Assembly (NCBI RefSeq): GCF_051860665.1
Contig: NZ_JBHYDM010000022.1
Location: forward strand, 1 to 64,000
Length of the DNA: 64,000 bases
Source: Falsiroseomonas sp051860665
GTDB lineage: Bacteria > Pseudomonadota > Alphaproteobacteria > Acetobacterales > Acetobacteraceae
Reading direction: 5' to 3'
Under the pieces are notes generated by a model that did no database searches, had not been told where the DNA came from, and saw only the letters and a program-made list of their open reading frames with translations. Below are positions 52,449-62,556 of the stretch, piece after piece (the first letter of the stretch is position 1; every line of letters begins with the position of its first letter). The translations under genes and the position numbers were made by a program.

Positions 52449-53690
52449 ATGGCCCGCATCGTGATGAAGTTCGGCGGCACCTCCGTCGCCGATCTCGACC
52501 GTATCCGCAACGTGGCCAGCCGCGTGAAGCGCGAGGTGGAGGCCGGCCATGAGGTCGCCGTGGTGGTCTCCGCCATGTCCGGCGTCACCAACCAGCTGGT
52601 GAAATGGTGCCAGGAACTGTCGCCGCTGCATGATGCGCGGGAATACGACACGGTGGTGGCGACCGGTGAGCAGGTGACCATCGGGCTGCTGGCCATCGCG
52701 CTGCAGACGGTGGGCGTGGATGCGCGGTCCTGGCAGGGCTGGCAGGTGCCCATCCGCACCGACAATGCCCATGGCAAGGCCCGCGTCGAGTCCATCGAGG
52801 GCGCGCTGCTGATCGAGCGGATGAAGATGGGCCAGGTGCCGGTGGTGGCCGGCTTCCAGGGTATCGGTCCCGACAATCGCGTCACCACGCTGGGCCGCGG
52901 CGGGTCCGACCTTTCGGCGGTCGCCATCGCCGCGGCGGTGAAGGCCGATCGTTGCGACATCTACACCGATGTCGACGGCGTCTATACCACCGACCCGCGC
53001 ATCGTCCCCCGCGCCCGCAAGCTGGAGAAGATTTCCTACGAGGAAATGCTGGAACTGGCCTCGGTGGGGGCCAAGGTGTTGCAGACCCGTTCCGTCGAAC
53101 TCGCCATGAAGCAGCGAGTCCGGGTGCAGGTGCTGTCGAGCTTCGAGGACAAGCCAGGCTCGCTTGTCGTGGATGAGGATGAGATCGTGGAACAGCCCAT
53201 CGTGTCCGGCATCGCCTATTCGCGGGACGAGGCCAAGGTGACGCTCCGCCGCGTGCCGGACCGGCCCGGCATCGCCGCCTCCGTCTTCGGCCCGCTTTCG
53301 GCGGCCAATGTGAATGTCGACATGATCGTCCAGAACCTGGGCGCCGACGGCACCACGGACATGACCTTCACCCTCGGCCGCACCGACCTGCCGCGCGCGC
53401 GGGACCTGCTGGAGAAGCAGCGCGAGCAGATCGGCTTCGAGGCGATGATCGCCGATCCCGATGTGGCCAAGATCTCCGTCGTCGGCATCGGCATGCGCAC
53501 CCATGCGGGCGTGGCGTCGACCATGTTCAAGACGCTGTCGGAGAAGGGCATCAATATCCAGGTGATCTCGACCAGCGAGATCAAGGTGAGCGTGCTGGTC
53601 GCAGCCGACTATACCGAACTGGCCGTCCGCGCCCTGCACACCGCCTATGGCCTGGACGGCCCGGAACCCGCGCGCCGCGGCGAGGGCTGA
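52449..53690 (+). CDS. lysC: Aspartate kinase (alpha-proteobacterial LysC)
   Basis: First step of the aspartate family pathway (lysine, threonine, methionine). The 413-residue protein has the kinase motif VMKFGGTSVADLDRI, TLGRGGSDLSAVAIAAAV near residue 150, DIYTDVDGVYTTDPR, and two ACT regulatory domains (from about residue 260; IAASVFGPLSAANVNVDMIV and ISVVGIGMRTHAGVAS). Divergent from ubiG; a flavin oxidoreductase gene starts five bases after its stop. Confidence 0.96.
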   Translation: MARIVMKFGGTSVADLDRIRNVASRVKREVEAGHEVAVVVSAMSGVTNQLVKWCQELSPLHDAREYDTVVATGEQVTIGLLAIALQTVGVDARSWQGWQVPIRTDNAHGKARVESIEGALLIERMKMGQVPVVAGFQGIGPDNRVTTLGRGGSDLSAVAIAAAVKADRCDIYTDVDGVYTTDPRIVPRARKLEKISYEEMLELASVGAKVLQTRSVELAMKQRVRVQVLSSFEDKPGSLVVDEDEIVEQPIVSGIAYSRDEAKVTLRRVPDRPGIAASVFGPLSAANVNVDMIVQNLGADGTTDMTFTLGRTDLPRARDLLEKQREQIGFEAMIADPDVAKISVVGIGMRTHAGVASTMFKTLSEKGINIQVISTSEIKVSVLVAADYTELAVRALHTAYGLDGPEPARRGEG

Positions 53691-53694
53691 GAGC

Positions 53695-54741
53695 ATGGAT
53701 GCGCTGACCCCTTCGGCCGCCCCCTCGGCCGCGAGCCTGGCCGCCCTGGATGCCCTGATGGCGCGCGGCGCGGCCTTCTTCGGCAGCCGCTACGCCATCA
53801 TGGGCGGCGCCATGTCCTGGGTCAGCGAGCGCAACCTGGTCGCCGCCCTGTCGAATGCCGGCGCCTTCGGCGTGATCGCCTGCGGCGCGATGGAGCCGGA
53901 CCGGCTGGCGCAGGAAATCGTCGCCACCCAGGCGCTGACCCAAAAGCCCTTCGGCGTGAACCTGATCACGATGCACCCTAGGCTGGACCAGCTGGTGCAG
54001 ACCTGCATCGACCACAAGGTGGGCCATATCGTCTTCGCCGGCGGCATCCCGCCGGGCTCCGCCATCAAGGCGGCCAAGGATGGCGGCGCCAAGGTCGTGT
54101 GCTTCGCCCCGGCGCTGGCCTTGGCGAAGAAGCTGGTGCGATCGGGCGCCGATGCGCTGGTGATCGAGGGCAGCGAGGCCGGCGGGCATATCGGCCCCGT
54201 CTCGCTGACCGTGCTGGCGCAGGAGATCCTGCCGCATATCCGCGATGTTCCGGTCTTCGTCGCCGGCGGCATCGGGCGGGGGGAGGCGATCCTCTCCTAC
54301 CTCGAGATGGGCGCCGCGGGCGCGCAGCTGGGCACCCGTTTCGTCTGCGCGACGGAATCCATCGCCCATCCGAACTTCAAGAAGGCCTTTGTCCGGGGCG
54401 CCGCGCGCGATGCGCTGCCGACGGTGCAGCTGGATGAGCGTTTTCCCGTCATCCCCGTCCGCGCCCTGCAGAATGGCGGCACCCGGCGCTTCCTGGCGCA
54501 CCAGGCGGAGACCATCCGCCGCTTCCTGGCCGGCGAGGTGGAGAAGGCGGCCGCGCAGCTCGAGATCGAGCACTTCTGGGCCGGCGCCCTGCGTCGCGCG
54601 GTGATCGACGGCGATGTGGAGAACGGGTCCCTGATGGCCGGGCAGAGCGTCGGGCTGGTGACGCGGGAACAGCCGGTGGCCGAGATCGTGCAGGAACTCG
54701 TCACACAGGCCGCCATGGCTTTGGCGGCGCGGGAAGGTTAA
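53695..54741 (+). CDS. NAD(P)H-dependent flavin oxidoreductase (nitronate monooxygenase/FabK-like)
   Basis: 348-residue TIM-barrel FMN enzyme of the 2-nitropropane dioxygenase family. Recognisable features: YAIMGGAMSWVSERNLVAALSNAG, GVNLITMHPRL, VIEGSEAGGHIGPVS and VFVAGGIGRGEAILSYLEMGAAGAQLGTRFVC (split here for length). It may be a nitronate monooxygenase or an enoyl reductase of the FabK type. Immediately follows lysC. Confidence 0.87.
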   Translation: MDALTPSAAPSAASLAALDALMARGAAFFGSRYAIMGGAMSWVSERNLVAALSNAGAFGVIACGAMEPDRLAQEIVATQALTQKPFGVNLITMHPRLDQLVQTCIDHKVGHIVFAGGIPPGSAIKAAKDGGAKVVCFAPALALAKKLVRSGADALVIEGSEAGGHIGPVSLTVLAQEILPHIRDVPVFVAGGIGRGEAILSYLEMGAAGAQLGTRFVCATESIAHPNFKKAFVRGAARDALPTVQLDERFPVIPVRALQNGGTRRFLAHQAETIRRFLAGEVEKAAAQLEIEHFWAGALRRAVIDGDVENGSLMAGQSVGLVTREQPVAEIVQELVTQAAMALAAREG

Positions 54742-54858
54742 AACGCTCGCGTGGCAGACGGGTGCGGCGCCTGGCAGAGCGCGGGCAGCTGAGATTCCGG
54801 ACCGGAGCCACTGGAATCGCTTTGCGGGCCGAGGGGCCGCGCGGTAGGTGTCACAACC

Positions 54859-55887
54859 GTGGCTTATGACCTGAAACGCATCCCCCGTCAGAACGACACC
54901 AGTGGCGCCGAAGCGGCCCGGGTGGGTGAGGAGCTGCGCGACTCGCGCCTCTCGCTCGGCCTCTCGGTCGAGGAGATGGCGCAGCGGCTGCGCATCCGGA
55001 GGCCCTATCTGGAGGCGCTGGAGGAGGGCCGCATCCGCGACCTGCCGGGGCCGGCCTATGCGGTGGGCTTCGTGCGCGCCTATTCGGTGGCGCTGGGCCT
55101 CGATGCCGATGAGATGGTGCGCCGCTTCCGCGACCTCTCCGGCGCCGCGGTGAACCGCAAGACCAACCTGGTCTTCCCCGAGCCGGTGCCGGAACGCGGC
55201 GTGCCGGCGGGTGCCGTGGTGGTGGTGGGCGCGGTGCTGGCGATCGGCGCCTATGTCGCCTGGTACAATGTCTCCGGCCAGGGCAATCGCACGGTGGATG
55301 CGGTGCCGCCGGTGCCGCAGCGGCTGGAGGCCGCGGTGGAGCAGGGCCGCGCCCAGCTGCCGGGCCGCGAGGCAAGTCGCGCCCCGGGCCCGGTCGGCGC
55401 ACTGCCGATGGGCGCGCTGCCGCCGCCGGGTGGCCTGGCGGCGCCGTCGGGACCTGCCGCCAATACCTCTGCCCAGGCGGCCACCGTGCCGCCGCCCCCG
55501 GTGGTGCCGCCCGCCCCCGTGGCGGCCGCGCCGGCCCCGGCGGCTGAACCCGCCATCGTCATCCCCGGCCTGCCGGAGGGCACGCGTGTGGCGCTGCGCG
55601 CCCGCGCCGACAGTCCCGACGGATCCTGGGTCCAGGTGCGGGATGGCCGCAGCGGCCAGGTGCTGCTGAACCGCGTGCTGCGCCCGGGCGAGGCCTGGGG
55701 CGTGCCGCTGCGCGACAACCTGCTGCTGGACACCGGCCGGGCCCAGGGCCTGGATATCGTGGTGGATGGCGTGGTGTCCGAGGTGCTGGAGGGGCAGGTG
55801 GGCGTCCGCCGGAATATTCCGCTCGCTCCCGACCGTCTGCGCCAGCGGCCCAATGGCCCGACCGCCTCCATCACACCCATCCGGTAG
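54859..55887 (+). CDS. RodZ-like HTH membrane protein
   Basis: 342-residue bitopic protein. A cytoplasmic helix-turn-helix (about 22-90, LGLSVEEMAQRLRIRRPYLEAL) precedes a membrane helix (AVVVVGAVLAIGAYVAWY, about 117-134), a long Pro/Ala/Gly linker, and a C-terminal periplasmic DUF4115 domain with VALRARADSPDGSWVQV. Such proteins support cell shape with MreB. The start is a GTG. A homologue next to ispG is common in alphaproteobacteria. Confidence 0.87.
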   Translation: MAYDLKRIPRQNDTSGAEAARVGEELRDSRLSLGLSVEEMAQRLRIRRPYLEALEEGRIRDLPGPAYAVGFVRAYSVALGLDADEMVRRFRDLSGAAVNRKTNLVFPEPVPERGVPAGAVVVVGAVLAIGAYVAWYNVSGQGNRTVDAVPPVPQRLEAAVEQGRAQLPGREASRAPGPVGALPMGALPPPGGLAAPSGPAANTSAQAATVPPPPVVPPAPVAAAPAPAAEPAIVIPGLPEGTRVALRARADSPDGSWVQVRDGRSGQVLLNRVLRPGEAWGVPLRDNLLLDTGRAQGLDIVVDGVVSEVLEGQVGVRRNIPLAPDRLRQRPNGPTASITPIR

Positions 55888-55957
55888 CGCCCCCCTGTGA
55901 GACTGGGCCTGGGCACCCTATGCTGAGGGGGCAGACGGCAGCGTTCAGGGAAACCCC

Positions 55958-57109
55958 ATGTCCTACCGGCCTTACCAGGAGATCACCCGCCGCAAGTCGC
56001 GGCTGATCCATGTCGGCCGCGTGCCGGTGGGCGGTGGCAGCCCCATCACCGTGCAGACCATGACCAATACGCCGACCGAGGATGCGGCGGCGACCATCGC
56101 GCAGATCCGCAAGTCGGAGCTGGCCGGCGTCGATATCGTCCGCGTCTCCGTCCCCACCGAGGAAGCCACCGCCGCGCTGGCCGAGATCGTGCGGGAGGTG
56201 AATGTGCCCATCGTGGCCGATGTGCATTTCCACTATCGCCGCGCCATCGAGGCGGCGGAGGCCGGCGCCGCCTGCCTGCGCATCAACCCGGGCAATATCG
56301 GGTCGAAGGAGCGGGTGAAGGAGGTGGTGAAGGCCGCCCGGGACCACGGCTGCTCCATCCGCATCGGCGTGAATGCGGGCAGCCTGGAGAAGCACCTGCT
56401 GGAGAAGTACGGCGAGCCGAACCCGGAGGCGCTGGTGGAATCCGCCCTCTGGCACGCCGACCACCTGCTGCAGGAAGGCTTTGATAACTTCAAGATCAGC
56501 GTGAAGGCCAGCGACGTCTTCCTGGCGGTCGCGGCCTATCAGCAGCTGGCGGAGGCCTGCGACCATCCGCTGCATATCGGGATCACCGAGGCCGGCGGGC
56601 GGCGGGCGGGGACGGTGAAATCCGCCATCGGGCTGGGCTCACTGCTCTGGGCCGGCATCGGCGATACCTTGCGGGTTTCGCTGAGCGCCGAGCCTGAAGA
56701 GGAAGTCGCGGTGGGCTGGGACCTGCTGAAGTCCCTGCATATCCGCCATCGTGGCGTGAAGGTGATCTCCTGCCCCTCCTGCGCCCGGCAGGGCTTCGAC
56801 GTGATCCGCACGGTGGAGAAGCTGGAGGACCGGCTGTCCCATATCGACCAGCCGATCAGCCTCTCCATCATCGGCTGCGTGGTGAACGGGCCCGGCGAGG
56901 CGCTGATGACCGATATCGGCCTGACTGGCGGCGGGGCGGGGACCCACATGGTCTATGGCATGGGCAAGACCAGCCATACGGTGAAGACCGAGGAGATGGT
57001 CGAGCATATCGTGCAGCTGGTGGAAGCGCGGGCCGCGAAGATGAAGGCGGAGAAGGCGGCGGAAGCCGCGGCGGCCACCGCGGCCGCGCCGGCGCAGGCG
57101 GCGGAATAG
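55958..57109 (+). CDS. ispG: 4-hydroxy-3-methylbut-2-enyl diphosphate synthase (IspG/GcpE)
   Basis: Iron-sulfur enzyme of the MEP isoprenoid pathway. The 383-residue protein shows VGRVPVGGGSPITVQTMTNT at the start, the TIM-barrel central region, and the 4Fe-4S ligands Cys271 and Cys274 (CPSCARQGFDV) and Cys306 (GCVVNGPGEA). The Ala/Lys-rich tail after residue 360 is an extension. It precedes the MntA/HepT pair by four bases. Confidence 0.96.
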   Translation: MSYRPYQEITRRKSRLIHVGRVPVGGGSPITVQTMTNTPTEDAAATIAQIRKSELAGVDIVRVSVPTEEATAALAEIVREVNVPIVADVHFHYRRAIEAAEAGAACLRINPGNIGSKERVKEVVKAARDHGCSIRIGVNAGSLEKHLLEKYGEPNPEALVESALWHADHLLQEGFDNFKISVKASDVFLAVAAYQQLAEACDHPLHIGITEAGGRRAGTVKSAIGLGSLLWAGIGDTLRVSLSAEPEEEVAVGWDLLKSLHIRHRGVKVISCPSCARQGFDVIRTVEKLEDRLSHIDQPISLSIIGCVVNGPGEALMTDIGLTGGGAGTHMVYGMGKTSHTVKTEEMVEHIVQLVEARAAKMKAEKAAEAAAATAAAPAQAAE

Positions 57110-57113
57110 CGCC

Positions 57114-57431
57114 ATGCACCCCTCGGTCCTCGCGCACCAGGCGGAGATCGCGGCGCTCTGCCGGCGCTTCGGCGTGACCCGGCTGGAGGTCTTTGGGTCC
57201 GCCGCGCGGGGGGAGGATTTCGATCCGCAGCGCAGCGATGTGGACCTGCTGGTGCAGTTCACGCCCGAGGCGCGCTTCGACTTCGCCAAATTCGCCGATC
57301 TGAAGGATGCCCTTGAGGCCGTGTTCGGCCGCCGGGTGGACCTGATCGACCGGCCTGCAATCGAGAAGAGTCGGAATGCGTTCCGGCGTGGCCGCATCCT
57401 CGGGGATGCCCAACTGCTGTTTGCCGCGTGA
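57114..57431 (+). CDS. mntA: MntA-type nucleotidyltransferase antitoxin
   Basis: 105-residue minimal nucleotidyltransferase with the GS...DxD motif: FGSAARGEDFDPQRSDVDLLV, in which the spacing from GS to the first Asp is 12 rather than the more common 10. In related systems MntA adenylylates the HEPN toxin. Its ATG lies four bases after ispG and its stop overlaps the GTG of the HEPN gene. Confidence 0.87.
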   Translation: MHPSVLAHQAEIAALCRRFGVTRLEVFGSAARGEDFDPQRSDVDLLVQFTPEARFDFAKFADLKDALEAVFGRRVDLIDRPAIEKSRNAFRRGRILGDAQLLFAA

Positions 57432-57784
57432 CTCGGACGCCCCGTGACGACGCCGCACTGCTGCGCGACCTGTTTGAGGCCGCCCAGGCGGCGCTGCGCT
57501 TTGCGGAGGGGCTGGACGAGGCCGCCTTCCTCCGCAGCGAGTTGCACCAACAGGCGATCATCCGGGTCGTTGCCATTGTCGGCGAGGTGGCCTGGCGGAT
57601 GACGCCCGGCTTCAAGGCCGCCCATCCGGATATTCCCTGGCAGGCGATGGCGGGCATGCGGCACCGGATCGTGCATGACTATGCCGATGTGGATCTCGAC
57701 CTGGTCTGGCGGGTCGTGGTGCACGAATTGCCGCCCCTGGTCTCCCGCCTGCGCGCCCTGTTCCCGCGGGATGGAGGCGCCTGA
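57428..57784 (+). CDS. hepT: HEPN-domain toxin, HepT family
   Basis: 118-residue HEPN protein with the ribonuclease motif R-x4-H-x-Y at residues 78-85 (MRHRIVHDY, Tyr85 as the expected AMPylation target). Overlaps mntA by four bases, so the two form a type VII-like HepT/MntA module. It lies between ispG and hisS, 48 bases before hisS. Confidence 0.87.
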   Translation: MTRTPRDDAALLRDLFEAAQAALRFAEGLDEAAFLRSELHQQAIIRVVAIVGEVAWRMTPGFKAAHPDIPWQAMAGMRHRIVHDYADVDLDLVWRVVVHELPPLVSRLRALFPRDGGA

Positions 57785-57832
57785 GGCGCCAGCCTCTTGC
57801 CGCCGCCCGCGCGGCGTTCTACCCGCCTCGCC

Positions 57833-59076
57833 ATGGCAAACCCTCCGCTCCAGCCCGTCCGCGGCACCCGTGACCTGATCGGCGAGGATTTTCGCGCGCA
57901 TCACCACGTGATCTCGGCCGCCCGGCGCATCACCGCGCTCTATGGCTATGAGGAATGGGCGACGCCGATCTTCGAGGCGACGGGCGTTTTCGCCCGCAGC
58001 CTGGGCGAGACCTCCGACGTCGTCTCCAAGGAGATGTATTCCTTCGAGGATCGCGGCGGCGATTCCATCACCCTGCGGCCCGAAAACACCGCCGGCATCT
58101 GCCGCGCCCTGGTCTCCAACGGCCTGACCCAGTCCAACCTGCCGCGCAAGGTCTTCTATGCCGGCCCCATGTTCCGCTACGAGCGCCCCCAGAAGGGCCG
58201 CTACCGGCAGTTCCACCAGATCGGCGCCGAGGTGCTCGGCGCGGCGGAACCGCTGGCGGATGCGGAGGTGATCGCGGCCGGCTGGCACATCCTGCAGGAC
58301 CTCGGCATCAGCGAGGGCGTGGTGCTGGAGATCAATACGCTGGGCGACGCGGAAAGCCGCGACGCCTATCGGGCCGCGCTGGTCGCCCATTTCACGGCGC
58401 ACCAGGAGGGTCTTTCGGCCGACAGCAGGGTTCGGCTGGAGAAGAACCCGATGCGCATCCTGGACAGCAAGGATGAGGGCGACCGGCGCATCGTCGCGAC
58501 GGCGCCGACCATCGAGCCCTTCCTGACCGAAAAGGCCTCGGCCTTCTTCGAGGCCGTGCTGCGCCACCTCGAAACCCTCGGCGTGCCAACTCGGAAGAAT
58601 CCGCGGATCGTGCGGGGGCTGGACTACTACAGCCACACCGCCTTCGAATTCGTCACGGACCGCCTCGGCGCCCAGGGCACCGTCATGGCGGGCGGCCGCT
58701 ATGACGGGCTGGTCGAGGAGATGGGCGGCCCGGCCACCCCCTGCGTCGGCTGGGCGGCGGGGGTGGAGCGGCTGTCCATGCTGCTGGCCGCGGCACCGCC
58801 GGCGCCGCGCCCCGTCGCGGTGATCCCGGTGGGGGAGGCGCAGGAGGCCGCGGCGCTGGGCCTTTTGCAGGACCTCCGCCGCGCCGGGGTGGTGGCCGAG
58901 ATCGCCTACAAGGGCAATCTCAAGCGGCGGATGGAGCGGGCGAACAAGCTCTCGGCCCGCGCCGCCCTGATCCTGGGCGAGGATGAGCTGGCGCAGGGCC
59001 AGGTGCAGCTGCGCGACCTGGATGCCGGCAGCCAGGCGACCATCCCGCTCGCCGAGGCGGTCGCCCGCCTTTCCGC

Positions 59077-59080
<4 letters not shown>
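57833..59080 (+). CDS. hisS: Histidine-tRNA ligase
   Basis: Class II aminoacyl-tRNA synthetase, 415 residues: RGTRDLIGEDFRAH at the N-terminus, motif 2 region KVFYAGPMFRYERPQKGRYR, histidine-specific IVRGLDYYSHTAFEF and motif 3 VGWAAGVERLSMLL, then the anticodon-binding C-terminal domain (AEIAYKGNLKRRMERANKL). ATG 57833 chosen as the first Met before the conserved start. Confidence 0.97.
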
Positions 59081-60128
<1,048 letters not shown>

Positions 60129-60132
<4 letters not shown>

Positions 60133-61022
60133 CCGCCTGCGAGCCCGGCGAGTCGGTCGGCGCCTTCCTCTGCCAGGCCGGCCAGGTGCTGCGGGCGGCC
60201 GCCATCGAAAGCCCTCGGCTGGAAGCGCGCCTGCTGCTGGGCCACGCCATGGGCGCGACGCCCGAACAGCTTTTGCGGGATCCCCGCGCCGCGGTGCCGC
60301 CGGAGGCGGTGGCCCGCTTCGGCAAGGCGCTGGCCGCACGGCTGGCGCATGTGCCGATGGCACATATCCTGGGGCGGCAGGGGTTCTGGACGCTGGATCT
60401 CGCGGTCTCGCCGGCCACGCTGATCCCGCGCCCCGACTCGGAATCGCTGGTGGAGGCGGCGCTGGAGGCCTTTCCGGAGACCGCGGCACCGCTGCGCGTG
60501 CTGGATCTCGGCACCGGCACGGGCTGCCTGCTGCTGGCGGTGCTGTCCGAGCGGCCGAAGGCCTTCGGCATCGGGGTGGACCGGGCGCCGGCGGCGGCGG
60601 CGCTCGCGGCGCACAATGCGGCGGCACATGGCCTGGCCGGGCGCAGCGCCTTCCTCGCCGGGGATTGGGCCACCGCGCTGGCGGGGCGCTTCGACTTGGT
60701 GCTGTCGAACCCGCCCTATATCGAATCCGAGGCGATTCCCGGGCTGATGCCGGAGGTGGCACGGCATGAGCCGGCGCTGGCGCTCGATGGCGGCGTGGAC
60801 GGCCTGGCCGCCTACCATTCCCTGGCCGCGGCCCTGCCCGGGCTGCTGGCGCCGGGCGGCGTGGCCGTGCTGGAACTGGGGCAGGGGCAGCGCCAGGCGG
60901 TGGAAGGGCTGGCCGCGGCGGTCGGCCTGGCGGCGATCTCCTGCCGCCGGGACCTGGGCGGCGTGGAACGCGCGCTGGTTCTCGCAAAAAAACCGTTTGG
61001 CGGTCGGCCCGCGGCGGATTAA
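60129..61022 (+). CDS. prmC: Release factor glutamine methyltransferase PrmC (HemK)
   Basis: Methylates the Gln of the GGQ motif in release factors. 297 residues: AHILGRQGFWTLDLAVSPATLIPRP, SAM motif LDLGTGTGCLLLAVL and catalytic LSNPPYIESE. It overlaps prfA by four bases (ATGA). A short terminator-like hairpin with T-run lies 75 bases downstream. Confidence 0.96.
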
Positions 61023-61096
61023 GTTGCTCGGGCGGCGTGGGGCATGCGGATGCGGCCCCCCTCCGCCGGCAGAAGCGGCCGGGCGTAGGCGATGCT

Positions 61097-61113
61097 GGGC
61101 GGTTCGCCCTTTT
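61097..61113 (+). terminator. Intrinsic terminator after prmC
   Basis: GGGCG (61097-61101) and CGCCC (61105-61109) form a five-base stem with a three-base loop, followed by TTTT (61110-61113). It lies in the gap after prmC and is the clearest T-tract terminator in the window. Confidence 0.55.
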
Positions 61114-61216
61114 CGCATGCCGGCCAGCCGCGACGACGCAACCCGATAATCCAGCGTTCCCGGCGGGGCCTGCCCCGATCCGGCGGCGCGATTGCGAGAC
61201 GGCGAACGCCATCACG

Positions 61217-61816
61217 ATGAACATGAAACGCATGCGCGGCCGTGGCGGTAATCGCCATGGTGGCGGGGGCGGCGGCGGCGGTGGGCCGTATCGCCAGGGC
61301 GGTGGCGGCGGGGGCGGCGGCGGAGGTGGCGGCGGTCACCAGCCCATGAACCGCAACCACATCTTCGACAGCAATGGCCCGGATATGCGCCTGCGCGGCA
61401 CCGCGCAGCAGCTGTTCGAGAAGTATCTGCAGCTCGGCCGGGACGCGACCGGCGCCAGCGACCGGGTGATGGCGGAAAGCTACTTCCAGCACGCCGAGCA
61501 CTATTTCCGCATCCTGAACGCCATGAGCCAGGCCCAGCAGCAGCAGGGCGGCCAGCCCTATCCGCCGCAGCGCCGCTACCAGAATGGCCCGGACCAGGAA
61601 GGCGGTGAGGCGGCGCCGCAGGGCGAGGCCGCGGAGGGCGCGGTGACCGTGGCCCAGTCCAGCCCCTATGGCCACCAGAACGGCAATGGCCAGGACCGCC
61701 ATGCGGAGCGCGGCGCCGACCGGGGTTCCGACCGGGGCTCCGACCGGTCCATGGACCGCGACCGCGACGACACCGGCATGGACCAGCGCGACGAGCGGGA
61801 CGAGCGCGACGGCTGA
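61217..61816 (+). CDS. DUF4167 domain protein with Gly/Arg/Asp-rich flanks
   Basis: 199-residue alphaproteobacterial DUF4167 protein. The core is NRNHIFDSNGPDMRLRGTAQ followed by QLFEKYLQLGRDATGASDRV and YFQHAEHYFRILNAMS. It is flanked by an N-terminal Arg/Gly segment with runs of nine and fourteen-odd Gly and a C-terminal Arg/Asp-rich tail, all presumably disordered. Function unknown; RNA binding is plausible (inference). ATG 61217 is the first Met before the GG-rich run. Confidence 0.85.
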   Translation: MNMKRMRGRGGNRHGGGGGGGGGPYRQGGGGGGGGGGGGGHQPMNRNHIFDSNGPDMRLRGTAQQLFEKYLQLGRDATGASDRVMAESYFQHAEHYFRILNAMSQAQQQQGGQPYPPQRRYQNGPDQEGGEAAPQGEAAEGAVTVAQSSPYGHQNGNGQDRHAERGADRGSDRGSDRSMDRDRDDTGMDQRDERDERDG

Positions 61817-61863
61817 TCGCGTTCAGGCAGGCGGTTCCGCTTCAGGCGGCGCGGTGCTGCTTC

Positions 61864-62556
61864 TCAGCCCTGCGCCGCGTCGCTGACCACCACGCCATCC
61901 ACCAGCCGGATCTGGCGCGTGGCGCGGCGGGCCAGGGCGGCGTCGTGGGTCACCACCACGATCGACCGCCCCTCCTCCTGCGTCAGACGCCCGAAAATGT
62001 CGAAGACGGCGCCGGCATTCACGCTGTCCAGATTGCCGGTCGGCTCGTCGGCCAGGATCAGGGCCGGGTCATTGGCCAGGGCGCGGGCGATGGCGCAGCG
62101 TTGCCGCATGCCGCCCGAAAGCTGCTCGGGCAGTTTATGCCAGGCCTCCGCCAGGCCGAAGGCCTCCAGCAGGCCCATCGCCCGGTCCCGCGCGGCGGCG
62201 CCGTGCAGGCGGCCGAGCCGCCGGATGGGGATCAGCACATTGTCCAGCGCGGTGAATTCCGGCAGCAGGAAATGGAACTGGAAGACGAAGCCCAGCTTCG
62301 ACAGTCGCAGCCCGGCCAGCTCCGCCGCCGGCAACCGGGCCGTGTCGCGCCCCTCCAGCAGCACCTCGCCCTGGCTCGGCCGGTCGAGCAGGCCAAGCAG
62401 ATAGAGCAGCGAGGATTTGCCGGAGCCGGAGGGGCCGGTCACGGCGATGAACTCGCCCGGCCGGATGGTCAGCGACACATCCCGCACCAGCACCGCGCCC
62501 TCCGGCAATTGGCGCGTGGCGTCGCGGGCTTCCAGCAGCGGCGGGGCCTCCATCAC
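61864..62556 (-). CDS. ABC transporter ATP-binding protein (DevA/MacB/LolD-type)
   Basis: 230-residue ATPase with Walker A TGPSGSGKSSLL, ABC signature LSGGMRQRCAIARALA and Walker B LILADEPTGNLD. Sequence style is LolD/MacB-like. It overlaps the permease gene by four bases and is last in the adaptor-permease-ATPase operon, so it energises that exporter. Confidence 0.92.
   Translation of the reverse strand: MMEAPPLLEARDATRQLPEGAVLVRDVSLTIRPGEFIAVTGPSGSGKSSLLYLLGLLDRPSQGEVLLEGRDTARLPAAELAGLRLSKLGFVFQFHFLLPEFTALDNVLIPIRRLGRLHGAAARDRAMGLLEAFGLAEAWHKLPEQLSGGMRQRCAIARALANDPALILADEPTGNLDSVNAGAVFDIFGRLTQEEGRSIVVVTHDAALARRATRQIRLVDGVVVSDAAQG

Noticed and set aside
61250..61340. Poly-G runs as an independent regulatory or quadruplex element
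   Set aside because: They lie in the coding sequence and encode the glycine-rich head of the DUF4167 protein, which explains them.
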